From Acidobacteriota bacterium (GTDB lineage Bacteria; Acidobacteriota; Terriglobia; UBA7540), in the NCBI GenBank assembly GCA_003224635.1, contig QHZK01000055.1, forward strand, positions 1 through 10,097: 10,097 nucleotides of DNA, read 5' to 3'. The notes beneath the pieces are model-generated. The model saw nothing but the letters and a program-made list of their open reading frames with translations, did not search any database and was not told the origin of the DNA. Of this stretch, positions 1 through 6,785 are shown piece after piece; the first letter of the stretch is position 1, and each line of letters opens with the position of its first letter. The translations under genes were made by a program, and so were the position numbers.

Positions 1-236
1 AGATTGCTCGGATACAGAATGTGGCACCCCACTTGCTCAATCCAAAGTGGATACAGGCGACAGCAACAGAATTGGTCGTACTCAGCCCCCGCTCGTCGCC
101 CACCGGCCTGCCGAGAGCCTTCGTGAAGAATTCCGAAGTCGCCCCCTCGAGGCCGAGGAACAGCGGTTGTCTGGCGGAGAGAGTAGCCCGAGACAGTCGA
201 AAGGCTACTAGATGCCACCGGGCATGAGGGAGCACA
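1..236 (+). promoter_or_regulatory. Leader region of the TadG-like gene with two tandem hairpins
   Basis: No convincing gene is seen here; an open frame covering 21-227 has an Arg/Ser/Pro-rich translation with no recognisable domain and is treated as chance. Just before the next gene are two perfect short stems: AGTAGCC (182-188) pairs with GGCTACT (203-209), and ATGCC (212-216) pairs with GGCAT (221-225) around a four-base loop ACCG. The purine-rich stretch GAGGGAG (226-232) follows at once and is the likely ribosome binding site, four bases before the ATG at 237. The second stem ends directly against that site, so it could modulate translation, but this is inference. I could not match the leader to a known riboswitch class. 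A short repeat also occurs at the left edge: TTGCTC and GGATACAG at 4-17 and again at 33-56. Confidence 0.35.
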
Positions 237-1709
237 ATGTCACGCGTAATCGAGAATTTTAGTCAGTCGAGGCCGGAGCGAAGTAAAATCACATATCTTC
301 AGACAAGCCGCCGCCCAAGGTCCGGGCCTCGATCCGATACCGGCCAGGTCACCGTGTTCGTGGCCATCGTATTTACGCTGTTTCTGGCGGCCTTTGCGGG
401 CTTCGGCTCAGATATGGCCAACCTGTGGTTCCACCGGCAGTCCGCACAAGGCGCGGCGGACTCGGCTTGCCTGGCTGGCGCTGTCGATCTGCTGGCCAAC
501 CTTGGGGGCACCGCGAACGGAGGATTCACGCCGGGCACCGCTTTCGATTGCGCCACTGCTACCAGCGCGGCGCCGTGCGTGTACGCGGCCTTGAATGGCT
601 ATAGCAGCACGGGTCTTATTGCCGGAAAAACATCGAACGATGTAGCAGTCAGCTTTCCCGGCACCGTGCCTGGGGTTTGGAAACCGGACGTGACAGTCGG
701 CGGTTCGTATCCTTACCTTCGAGTCGACGTTGTCGACCGGGTGAAGGTGTACTTTTCTGCTCTAACGACCCAAACGAAAACCATGGACGTGCGGGCCACC
801 GCCAAGTGCGGGCTGGTGCTGCCCACCGGGCCCGGCGCCATCATGGTCCTGCATCCGAACCTGGCAAGCGCTTTTTCGATACAAGGCAGCCCCAACGTGC
901 AAATTACCGGTGGGCCCCCGCGCGGAGTTGTAGTGAACTCCAGCAACGCGGTCGCGGTTACGATCGGTGGGAGCGCCATCCTTGACCTGAGCCAGGGCGG
1001 TCCCAGTCTGTCAGGCAGCGACATAGGGATAACCGGCGGGCCTGGCACGCCATACTTAAATTTCTACCCCGGCGTAACCGGGCACTGGGTGTCGCCGTCA
1101 GTGCCGGTTCCGGATCCGTTGAAGACCGTAGCGCCGCCGACCCAGCCGAGCGCTCCCGCGTCGCCCAACCCGCGCAGTGCTGCCTACCTCAGCAACGGCT
1201 GCCCTGACTCCAACGGGTGCGACGAGTACGCGCCCGGACTGTACACCGGCTTGCAAGTCAAGAACGCGACGGCGATCTTTGATCCAGGAATCTATTACAT
1301 CACGGGGTCGGGCGGTCTTAATCTCGACTCCAATTCCGTTGTGCGGCCGAGCACCGGGACAGGTACTGGTGCGGGGGACGGCAGCGGGGGAGCGCTGTTT
1401 TACCTCTCGGGCGGCACCGTCTCCATCAGTTCGAACTCCGGGAAGCCCAGAAACAACAGCACGATCGATGATTTTAACAGCTCGCTCGTGGCTTGCCCCG
1501 GCGGGTGGGTCCCCAATCCTCCGCTTCCGGCGACGCTGCAAGGCAACGTGCTGCTTGCGCCCTGCACGACCAACGGGACCTACAATATTCCTCCCACGCC
1601 TCAGGGGCCCTATCGCGGACTACTGTTCTTCCAGAACCGCTCGGATACCGGCACCGCGGCCCAGCCGAGCATGACCGGAGGCGGAGGGCTTTGCCTGGTG
1701 GGGACCTAG
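237..1709 (+). CDS. TadG-like Flp pilus-assembly family protein, cut short by an in-frame TAG
   Basis: Predicted membrane-anchored exported protein. After a basic, hydrophilic N-terminus (residues 1-36), residues about 37-85 form the typical Tad/TadE-TadG start: GQVTVFVAIVFTLFLAAFAG is a single membrane helix, followed by the region with F/W-H-R-Q and AADSACLAGA. Members of this family are pseudopilin-like or accessory proteins of tight-adherence (Flp) pili. The remaining residues (about 90-490) are Gly/Ser/Thr/Pro-rich and strand-like, as in a large extracytoplasmic domain. No other tad gene is visible, so a pilus role is inferred from the N-terminal domain only. The start at 237 has GGGAG four bases upstream. 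The frame ends at TAG 1707-1709 (codon 491), but the same frame then runs open for 72 more codons with similar composition, giving 563 codons without the TAG. The listed product is therefore probably a truncated form of a longer protein. Confidence 0.75.
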   Translation: MSRVIENFSQSRPERSKITYLQTSRRPRSGPRSDTGQVTVFVAIVFTLFLAAFAGFGSDMANLWFHRQSAQGAADSACLAGAVDLLANLGGTANGGFTPGTAFDCATATSAAPCVYAALNGYSSTGLIAGKTSNDVAVSFPGTVPGVWKPDVTVGGSYPYLRVDVVDRVKVYFSALTTQTKTMDVRATAKCGLVLPTGPGAIMVLHPNLASAFSIQGSPNVQITGGPPRGVVVNSSNAVAVTIGGSAILDLSQGGPSLSGSDIGITGGPGTPYLNFYPGVTGHWVSPSVPVPDPLKTVAPPTQPSAPASPNPRSAAYLSNGCPDSNGCDEYAPGLYTGLQVKNATAIFDPGIYYITGSGGLNLDSNSVVRPSTGTGTGAGDGSGGALFYLSGGTVSISSNSGKPRNNSTIDDFNSSLVACPGGWVPNPPLPATLQGNVLLAPCTTNGTYNIPPTPQGPYRGLLFFQNRSDTGTAAQPSMTGGGGLCLVGT

Positions 1710-1928
1710 TATTTCCACAACTGCCCCAATTCCGTGACTGGCACGTGTTCGGCTCCTCCCCTGGACTACCAGGCGATCGTCACCCTCCAGGGTAACTCCG
1801 GCACGAACACCCGCGTTATAGGGACCATCATTGCCGACCAGTTGGCCCTGGGAGGCAGCAGCGGTATCGACATGGAGTTGAACCCGGACGGAACGTTCCA
1901 TTTCGTAAAGGTTGCCTTGCTTCAGTAG
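1710..1928 (+). pseudogene. In-frame C-terminal remainder of the TadG-like protein after the amber codon
   Basis: Directly after TAG 1707-1709 the frame of the upstream gene continues (YFHNCPNSVTGTCSAPP...) to TAG 1926-1928. It keeps the Gly/Thr/Ser-rich, strand-rich style and includes blocks such as YQAIVTLQGNSGTN and VIGTIIADQLALGG, which read as a normal C-terminal end of the same domain. A possible restart is GTG at 1734, but no ribosome binding site precedes it and it would give only 64 residues without a signal peptide. It is best read as the C-terminus of the interrupted gene, reached only if the TAG is a sequencing error, is read through, or is a recent mutation. Confidence 0.65.
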
Positions 1929-1943
1929 ACGGCGCCACATTTC

Positions 1944-1958
1944 GCAGTAGGATACTGC
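1944..1958 (+). terminator. Short hairpin after the TadG-like gene (weak terminator candidate)
   Basis: GCAGTA (1944-1949) and TACTGC (1953-1958) are perfect inverted arms around GGA, starting 16 bases after the second stop of the TadG-like frame. The stem is only 6 bp and no T-run follows, so intrinsic termination is doubtful. Confidence 0.25.
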
Positions 1959-1975
1959 CTGCGCGATACTATTGC

Positions 1976-2051
1976 TTGACTGCGGGCACCCACTTCAGGT
2001 ACAGTCCAGGTTGGACGCTTAATTGACTGGTTGTTATCAATGTAATGAATA
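1976..2051 (+). promoter_or_regulatory. Two candidate sigma-70 promoters upstream of the TonB-like gene
   Basis: Two TTGACT boxes lie in tandem. The first (1976-1981) is followed after 18 bases by TACAGT (2000-2005). The second (2023-2028) is followed after 17 bases by the weaker TGAATA (2046-2051). The surrounding stretch 2013-2055 is AT-richer than its neighbourhood. Both read towards the gene at 2180. The calls rest on consensus match only. Confidence 0.4.
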
Positions 2052-2179
2052 CCAGCTACTCAAGCCGTTGAATCGCCATGAGTTTGCGATTTACCATCGT
2101 CGTGGCCAGGTAGCCACCAGCCGATCACCGAGGGGGTTTGCGTCCCTTTTATTGTGCGCCTCCAGTATTTCCTGAAAAA

Positions 2180-4345
2180 ATGCCTACTCTCCTCGATGAC
2201 GAAGTGCAATCGCCTGAAGTTCAGGATGATCAGGTTCTCTTCGCGGCTGCGTCTGTAGACCTGGGCCGAAACCGCGTGCCGGGTCGCGGACTCCTCTACT
2301 CTTTTCTCGTGCACGAAATCGTTATCCTCTGGATACTGTGTCATCCGGATTCCTACTCGACCAAGGAGCGCCATTTCCGCCTTATCGAGCAGATTCCCTT
2401 AGAAAGTGAGCTGTTGCTTCCACCGGTTGGCGGCGGAGATTCCGGCGCCAGCGGCCAGGAGGGGGCAACCAAGCGGGTTCGGGGCAAGAACAAGAAAAGG
2501 GGCGCTTCACGCGGTAAAGCGGCGGCCAAACACCTCTATCCCGGTCCGCAGCCGATGGCCTCGAAATCGCCAAATCCGGATAACTCTTTCCAGACTATCT
2601 TGCAGCCGGACCTCATTAAGCCCCCTATCCTGAAGGTTCCGCTGCCACTGCCTAACATGATGCAACTGGCTGCCACGCTTCCGCCGCCCCCTCCGGCAGC
2701 CCACAAAATCTTCGAGCCTCCGGCTCCTCCGCAGCCTCCCGAAGCGCCGAAGCTGCATGGTAACCTTCGTTCGGCAGCCATCGAGATTCCGGTGTTGGTC
2801 CCGCCGCCGGCGCCGGTTAAGCCAAAGATAACCTTGCCTCCTCCCAGCCAGGAGGTTGCCGCTCTTCATACGCTGGCGACCGCGTCCAGGTTGCGCGAAC
2901 TGGCTAAGGCGACACCTAGTCTCACGGCCCCGGTCGCGCCGCAAAATCCACCTTCAAGAGCGAGTTCAGCCGGAACGGATACACGAAACATCCTAGCCTT
3001 GAGTGTCTTTCCTTCGACATCCAGGCTCGCGATCCAGGTCCCGCAAGTCGAAGCGCACGGCGACTTCGCAATCGGGCCTCATCCGCCGACGGCTGGTCCA
3101 GAACCCGGAACTACTCGAGGCGACAGCACAGAAATCTCCTCCCTTCCTCCGGAGATCTCCGGTCCGGGTCTGGCGGCGCTTGGCAAAGGGTTGGCGAGCG
3201 AGGCCAGTCCGGTCGGCGAGGTCGGCAATGGGACCGGCGCAAGTGTGGAATCAGGACCAGGTCTGGGACACACCGGCTTGGGACCTGGGAGCGGCGCCGA
3301 AACCGGGGCAGGCGCCGGCGACGGCAAATCGAGCAGTCCCGGCGCCGGAGCGGGAACAGGGAAGGGTACGGGCGCTGGCGCGGGTGTGGGTCCTGGCGCA
3401 GGGCCATTCGCCGGAATGTCGATCGTCGGCGGTGCGGGGAGTGCTGCGAGCTCCGGCGCTGGCCGCCCTTTTGGGCCTGAGGCCTCGGGCTCCTACGGTC
3501 TCACGGTCGTTGCGGCCGGGCCGAGTGGAGGCGGGATCAGGGACTTCGGCGTCTTTTCTGACGAGCCAGTCTATACCGTGTACATCGACATGAGGCGCAA
3601 CGGCGAGCCGGCGCCCTCATGGACGATGGAGTACGCCTTGCTGGCGAAGCGGCCGGCCATCGTGGACCCACCCGGAGCGGTCTCGCTGAGGCTGGAGCCG
3701 GAATCGCTGCACTCGGTCGTGCCGCCCTTCCCCGCCACCAAAGAGACCCCGCAATTCCCGCCCGACGTCATTTCAAAGTACCTGGGGCAGATGATCGTCG
3801 TTTACGGCGTGCTTAGTCCTGAGGGAAAACTCCTGAGCATTAGTGTGATGGCGAGCCCGAACACAGAGCTTAATTCTTCGGTGCTCGATGCCCTCGATCG
3901 TTGGGTGTTTCAACCCGTGCTGTTAAATGGCAAGCCGGTCGCGGCGAAGGTCCTCCTGGGGATCCCGCTCTTTCTCGCTGACCGGGCCAACGCGAGCGTC
4001 GCAGCCGCTTCTACCACGCCCGCGTCTGGCGCGTCAACCTCCGCGCCGCCTCAGGCGGAGACAGCCGCTCCAGCCTCATCGTCAGTGCAAAGTGACGCGA
4101 GCGGTGCCGCTGGAGCCGCGAATCCAGCGGGAAAACCCGGGTCGGAGCCGGAAGTCGCCGCCGCTCAGGAGCTCACGCCGACGCAGAAGAAAATTGCAGC
4201 CCTGGAGAAGTGGGGCGACGAGTTCCTGGACCGAGGCGAGTACGAAAAGGCCATCCGCCAATATCAATCCGCCTTGGCACTGAACCCCGCAAACGCGGGA
4301 CTCCGTCAGAAGCTCGAGGGCGCCCTCAAGGCCCGCAGCCACTGA
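2180..4345 (+). CDS. TonB-family energy-transducer-like protein with Pro-rich and Gly-rich linkers and a C-terminal TPR
   Basis: Predicted inner-membrane protein spanning the periplasm (721 residues from this start). After a short acidic N-terminus, residues about 37-54 (GLLYSFLVHEIVILWIL) form the single membrane anchor. Residues about 140-270 are Pro-rich (runs such as LPPPPPAAH and PPAPPQPPEAP), as in TonB linkers. About 330-455 is a Gly/Ala/Ser-rich low-complexity tract. About 530-600 is a TonB C-terminal domain: GQMIVVYGVLSPEGKLLSISV, then LDALDRWVFQPVLLNGKPV and a final IPLFL strand. An Ala/Ser/Pro linker then leads to one TPR-like unit (about 674-717: GDEFLDRGEYEKAIRQYQSAL). TonB proteins pass proton-motive energy to outer-membrane receptors; neither ExbB/ExbD nor a receptor gene is visible here, so the partner is unknown. 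The start is uncertain: TTG at 2138 adds 14 residues, but its AGGGGG lies only one base upstream, so ATG 2180 is preferred although it lacks a clear ribosome binding site. Confidence 0.75.
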   Translation: MPTLLDDEVQSPEVQDDQVLFAAASVDLGRNRVPGRGLLYSFLVHEIVILWILCHPDSYSTKERHFRLIEQIPLESELLLPPVGGGDSGASGQEGATKRVRGKNKKRGASRGKAAAKHLYPGPQPMASKSPNPDNSFQTILQPDLIKPPILKVPLPLPNMMQLAATLPPPPPAAHKIFEPPAPPQPPEAPKLHGNLRSAAIEIPVLVPPPAPVKPKITLPPPSQEVAALHTLATASRLRELAKATPSLTAPVAPQNPPSRASSAGTDTRNILALSVFPSTSRLAIQVPQVEAHGDFAIGPHPPTAGPEPGTTRGDSTEISSLPPEISGPGLAALGKGLASEASPVGEVGNGTGASVESGPGLGHTGLGPGSGAETGAGAGDGKSSSPGAGAGTGKGTGAGAGVGPGAGPFAGMSIVGGAGSAASSGAGRPFGPEASGSYGLTVVAAGPSGGGIRDFGVFSDEPVYTVYIDMRRNGEPAPSWTMEYALLAKRPAIVDPPGAVSLRLEPESLHSVVPPFPATKETPQFPPDVISKYLGQMIVVYGVLSPEGKLLSISVMASPNTELNSSVLDALDRWVFQPVLLNGKPVAAKVLLGIPLFLADRANASVAAASTTPASGASTSAPPQAETAAPASSSVQSDASGAAGAANPAGKPGSEPEVAAAQELTPTQKKIAALEKWGDEFLDRGEYEKAIRQYQSALALNPANAGLRQKLEGALKARSH

Positions 4346-4421
4346 ACAGAAAGTCATCCGGTAATCTCACCATCCATTCCAAGCAACGACCCCGATCTTC
4401 GAATGCCTGCCTTTCCGCAAA

Positions 4422-4444
4422 GAGCGGGCGGGACGCCCGCGCTC
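4422..4444. repeat. REP-like GC-rich palindrome
   Basis: GCGGGCG (4424-4430) and CGCCCGC (4434-4440) are perfect inverted arms around GGA, and GAG...CTC flanks extend the symmetry with a two-base bulge. It lies 79 bases after the TonB-like stop and could act as a terminator, although no T-run follows immediately. From memory, units of this style, whose chance translation reads SGRDARAP, recur between genes in Acidobacteriota and other soil bacteria. That recurrence cannot be shown from this single window. Confidence 0.5.
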
Positions 4445-4463
4445 CGACTTTCGCAGATTCTTG

Positions 4464-4534
4464 TTAACTAATCGGCTCGATTCGCGTTATAGGGATTGGA
4501 GCGATGCCGCCAGGGGCGGCTCTAGCGGAGGTGA
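4464..4534 (+). promoter_or_regulatory. Promoter, hairpin and strong ribosome binding site of the small membrane protein
   Basis: TTAACT (4464-4469) and TTATAG (4487-4492), 17 bases apart, make a modest sigma-70 candidate. In the predicted short leader, GCCGCC (4506-4511) pairs with GGCGGC (4515-4520) around AGG. Six bases later comes GGAGGTGA (4527-4534), a near-perfect Shine-Dalgarno site six bases before ATG 4541. The site settles the start of that gene against the longer frame opening at 4504. Confidence 0.5.
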
Positions 4535-4540
4535 CGACGA

Positions 4541-4810
4541 ATGTCAGACAACCTTTCGTTCGTGCTGATGGCGTTCATTTTTGGGGGTGGGTTCGTCTTG
4601 ATTGTGCGCTCCCTGCTCGACTACCGACGAACAGCCGTACTGGTGCGCGTGCAGGCGGACGCGCACGTGAAGCTGATGGAGAAGCTCGCGTCCAGCCAGG
4701 AGCTGCTGGGCTACATGGAGACGGAAGCGGGCAAGCACTTCCTTCAATTGGTCACGGTCGGCGTCGAGAGCTCGCTGGCGGCCTTCGTCCTTTACATCGT
4801 CTGGGCGTAG
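4541..4810 (+). CDS. Small two-helix membrane protein of unknown function
   Basis: An 89-residue protein with two predicted membrane segments: residues about 6-25 (SFVLMAFIFGGGFVLIVRSLL) and about 68-88 (LQLVTVGVESSLAAFVLYIVW). Between them is a charged, probably helical cytoplasmic or periplasmic stretch (RVQADAHVKLMEKLASSQELLGYMETEAGKHF). The order hydrophobic start, basic segment (DYRRTAVL), amphipathic helix, 'SSQELLGYMET.AGKHFL', final helix resembles small hypothetical membrane proteins I recall from Acidobacteriota, but I cannot name a family. Translation start is well supported by GGAGGTGA six bases upstream. Its own promoter and the preceding palindrome suggest it is transcribed apart from the TonB-like gene. 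It converges with the minus-strand gene at 4881. Confidence 0.75.
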   Translation: MSDNLSFVLMAFIFGGGFVLIVRSLLDYRRTAVLVRVQADAHVKLMEKLASSQELLGYMETEAGKHFLQLVTVGVESSLAAFVLYIVWA

Positions 4811-4837
4811 CAGTGACCCGCGGACCCGCGACACTGC
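4810..4837. terminator. Hairpin between convergent genes (possible bidirectional terminator)
   Basis: GCAGTG (4810-4815) pairs with CACTGC (4832-4837), with an inner CGCG/CGCG stem (4819-4822 with 4827-4830) around GACC. It starts on the last base of the small gene's stop codon and lies 43 bases from the end of the convergent gene. It lacks a T-run on either strand, so Rho-independent action is uncertain. Confidence 0.35.
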
Positions 4838-4880
4838 CAACGACGCCCTGGCTGCCGTCCCGTTTAGCACGATGATAGGA

Positions 4881-5909
4881 TTACTTGCGAGCGGAAGCAT
4901 GGTTTTTCCGGAGCGCGGCCATCTGACGGTCGTCGTCGGGCAGGAAGTATCCGACCACAATTCCCATGGCGCCCTCGGGCAGGAGCTTGCCGGTGGGATT
5001 GTCGTAAATCGCCGTGACCTGCACGACGTCACCCTTGTTTAGGTGGTACCCGCCGCGATCGGTAAAACGGACGACCGGCACGGAGACGATGCGACCGCGA
5101 GGGTCGAGCTTGGCGTCAAGCTTGGCGATATCTTGTTTGCGGGCGGTATCCACCAGGCGCAACTGCCGGCCGTAATCGTGGAGATGGCCGCCCACCCCGA
5201 TCAGCGCGCCCGAGTAACCGAGACTGAATCGGCCCGTGGTCACATTCTCGCCCGGCGTCAGGTCGTAGCCCGAGCGGCCGCAGTTCTTCACGTCGAACCA
5301 CGTGGGGTAGACGTTCTTCAACCCAGCGCCGCCTGGGACCAGGGGCTGGTATTCAATCCTGACTTCGAGGTACGTGTCCGGATGGCTCGTTTCGGTCTCA
5401 TTGTGGAACATCGTGGAGATGAGGATGCGCTCACCTTGATGCACGCGGTAGCCGAAACCCGGCGTCGCTGGCCAGTCGTTCATCTCGCCGCCCGCGCCGA
5501 AGATGTGCTCGGGTTTTGCGGGGCAGAGGAAATCGGGGCGCCCGGTGTTGTAGAACGCGACGTGATGCAGCAGCCGGTTGGGGAGAGCGCGGCCGGCGCC
5601 ATCGGTCAGTCGCGGATGGTAAGCGGTGATCCAGCCCTCGAACGGAACCGTCAGGGTAAGACCGGGCGCCTGCTCGACAGCCATTCCCGCGTGAGCGGGC
5701 AGGTGAAGAGGCCCAAGCCGCACGGTCAAGACGTGCGCCGCGGGGTCGTCCTTCGCATCGAGTTTTGCGGCCGCCGCCCGGCCCATCATGTGCGCGTCGT
5801 GCTGGCCCTGGGCTGGCGCGATGAGCACGGTTACCGAGACCAGCAGCACGAGCAGGCCGAGAATCCCCCAAGGCTTCGGGTTTCGAAGTCTCGCGCCTGA
5901 TCCCTTCAT
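4881..5909 (-). CDS. Exported protein with PHM/DBH-type copper monooxygenase ligand pattern
   Basis: 342 residues from ATG 5909; the GTG at 5924 adds five, but GGAG lies eight bases before the ATG, so the ATG is preferred. Residues about 12-35 are a signal peptide (hydrophobic core GILGLLVLLVSVTVLIAPA, likely cut near 33-36). The mature protein shows, in order, LLHHVAFYN (H115, H116), C129, MFHNETE (H169), C210, GGHLHDYGR (H242, H244) and GAMGIVVGYFL (M315). Established for rat peptidylglycine alpha-hydroxylating monooxygenase: CuH is bound by H107, H108 and H172, and CuM by H242, H244 and M314. Order, motif type (HH, H, HxHxxG, M) and spacings agree closely, so a periplasmic two-copper fold is inferred. 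Substrate and catalysis are unknown; a SURNod19-like role without oxygenation is possible. It lies 98 bases downstream of the TetR gene on the same strand, so co-transcription is possible. Confidence 0.65.
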   Translation of the reverse strand: MKGSGARLRNPKPWGILGLLVLLVSVTVLIAPAQGQHDAHMMGRAAAAKLDAKDDPAAHVLTVRLGPLHLPAHAGMAVEQAPGLTLTVPFEGWITAYHPRLTDGAGRALPNRLLHHVAFYNTGRPDFLCPAKPEHIFGAGGEMNDWPATPGFGYRVHQGERILISTMFHNETETSHPDTYLEVRIEYQPLVPGGAGLKNVYPTWFDVKNCGRSGYDLTPGENVTTGRFSLGYSGALIGVGGHLHDYGRQLRLVDTARKQDIAKLDAKLDPRGRIVSVPVVRFTDRGGYHLNKGDVVQVTAIYDNPTGKLLPEGAMGIVVGYFLPDDDRQMAALRKNHASARK

Positions 5910-6007
5910 GTTAGTAACTCCCACAGCGCCACCACGTCAGTTTGACTGTCGAGGCGGCTTTACACCCGCACGCGGCGACGCAGACTCGCGGCTATAACGG
6001 CCCGGCC

Positions 6008-6658
6008 TCATGCGATGCGAGCCGACGAAAGGGTGAAGGATTCTAGGACGTCCCCGAAAATCTCCATGAGTTCCTTCGAGCTGTAGTGAGCCGGGTAGCC
6101 GGCTCGCCGCGCCAGCAGTTGATCGCGCATCAACCCTTCCAGCATGCCCATCAAGGCGGAGCGCACGGCTTCGAGGTGCAGGTCCGCGCGCAGTTGGCCG
6201 GCCTGGCGCATCTCCGCGAGCACTTCATCGATGATTCGCACGAAGTCGAGGTACCCTTGCGAGAGCGCCACCATGCGGCCTTCCTTGCGCACGCGGCGGC
6301 CTTCGAGCAGCATCAGGCGTTTGATCTCAGGGTCCCGCTCGAGCGCCGCCACGACCAGGCTTCCGAGGATATTGAACTTTTGCGACGGGGAACTGAGCTC
6401 CTGAATCGCCTGGCGCAGGGCTCGGTTAATTTTCTGCCAGGACTCATCAAAGATGGCCTCGAGCAGCCCCTCCTTACTTCCGAAGTGTTTCATCAGTTGC
6501 GACTCGCTGCTGCCGGCCGCGCGGGAGATGGCTACGGTGCTCGTGTTCTCGTAGCCCTTGGTCGAGAACAGGCTCTTGGCCGCCTGCAGAATTCGGTCGC
6601 GGGACGAAGCTGCAAACGTCGGTGACTCGACGCGACCGGGTTCGGATTTCCGTTTCAT
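6008..6658 (-). CDS. TetR/AcrR-family transcriptional regulator
   Basis: 216 residues. Residues about 20-66 are a classic TetR DNA-binding domain: RDRILQAAKSLFSTKGYENTSTVAISRAAG is followed by the recognition-helix region SSESQLMKHFGSKEGLLEAIF. The rest (about 75-210) is an alpha-helical ligand-binding and dimerisation domain, too variable to predict an effector. Family members usually repress neighbouring genes by binding a palindrome and release it on ligand binding. The divergent 6659-7151 gap holds such a palindrome (6766-6786) over a promoter. The exported copper-type gene follows on the same strand. On the transcribed strand GAGGAG lies 14 bases before the ATG, which is a long spacing. 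A second ATG (6668) five bases after GAGGAG opens another frame of 64 codons that has no family resemblance, so translation from 6658 may be inefficient. Confidence 0.9.
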   Translation of the reverse strand: MKRKSEPGRVESPTFAASSRDRILQAAKSLFSTKGYENTSTVAISRAAGSSESQLMKHFGSKEGLLEAIFDESWQKINRALRQAIQELSSPSQKFNILGSLVVAALERDPEIKRLMLLEGRRVRKEGRMVALSQGYLDFVRIIDEVLAEMRQAGQLRADLHLEAVRSALMGMLEGLMRDQLLARRAGYPAHYSSKELMEIFGDVLESFTLSSARIA

Positions 6659-6730
6659 TTGGTCTCATCTTACTCCTCGACTAAGCGTCGCGCTACTGCG
6701 TTCACTCCCACTTACCCGCCAGCGAAATCC

Positions 6731-6764
6731 TGACAAGAAAGTGACAAGAAAGTTGCTTGACAAG
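6731..6764. repeat. 11-bp tandem direct repeats next to the -35 box
   Basis: TGACAAGAAAG occurs at 6731-6741 and again, abutting, at 6742-6752. A third partial copy TGACAAG (6758-6764) overlaps the -35 box of the following promoter. The 11-base period is about one DNA helical turn, as expected for sites bound on one face by a regulator. The reverse complement of each copy contains TTGTCA, so minus-strand -35 boxes for the TetR gene are also possible. Confidence 0.6.
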
Positions 6765-6785
6765 GGATAATAGCAGTACTACTAT
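6757..6785 (+). promoter_or_regulatory. Sigma-70 promoter of the secreted BNR protein gene
   Basis: TTGACA (6757-6762) is a perfect -35 box, separated by 17 bases from TACTAT (6780-6785), four of six matches to TATAAT. It reads towards the gene at 7152 and would give a leader of about 360 bases. This is the best promoter match in the window. Confidence 0.6.

Noticed and set aside
1707..1709. Pyrrolysine or programmed recoding at the TAG
   Set aside because: No pyl genes, stem-loop signal or known read-through context is visible, so mutation, sequencing error or simple suppression is preferred.
3170..3540. Gly/Ala-rich tract considered as a tandem DNA repeat array
   Set aside because: The codons vary and no fixed-length unit repeats at the base level; it is low-complexity coding sequence.
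4504..4875. 123-codon plus-strand frame overlapping the small membrane protein
   Set aside because: The 4541 frame has the correctly spaced ribosome binding site and two membrane helices; the longer frame is Arg/Ala/Pro-rich and starts inside the hairpin.
5043..5900. 285-codon open frame on the plus strand, opposite the copper-type gene
   Set aside because: It is the antisense shadow of a gene with a signal peptide and conserved metal-ligand motifs; its translation shows no domain and has no ribosome binding site.
6474..6668. 64-codon minus-strand frame starting at ATG 6668 just after GAGGAG
   Set aside because: It overlaps the TetR DNA-binding domain in another frame and its translation has no recognisable features; it may at most affect translation initiation of the regulator.
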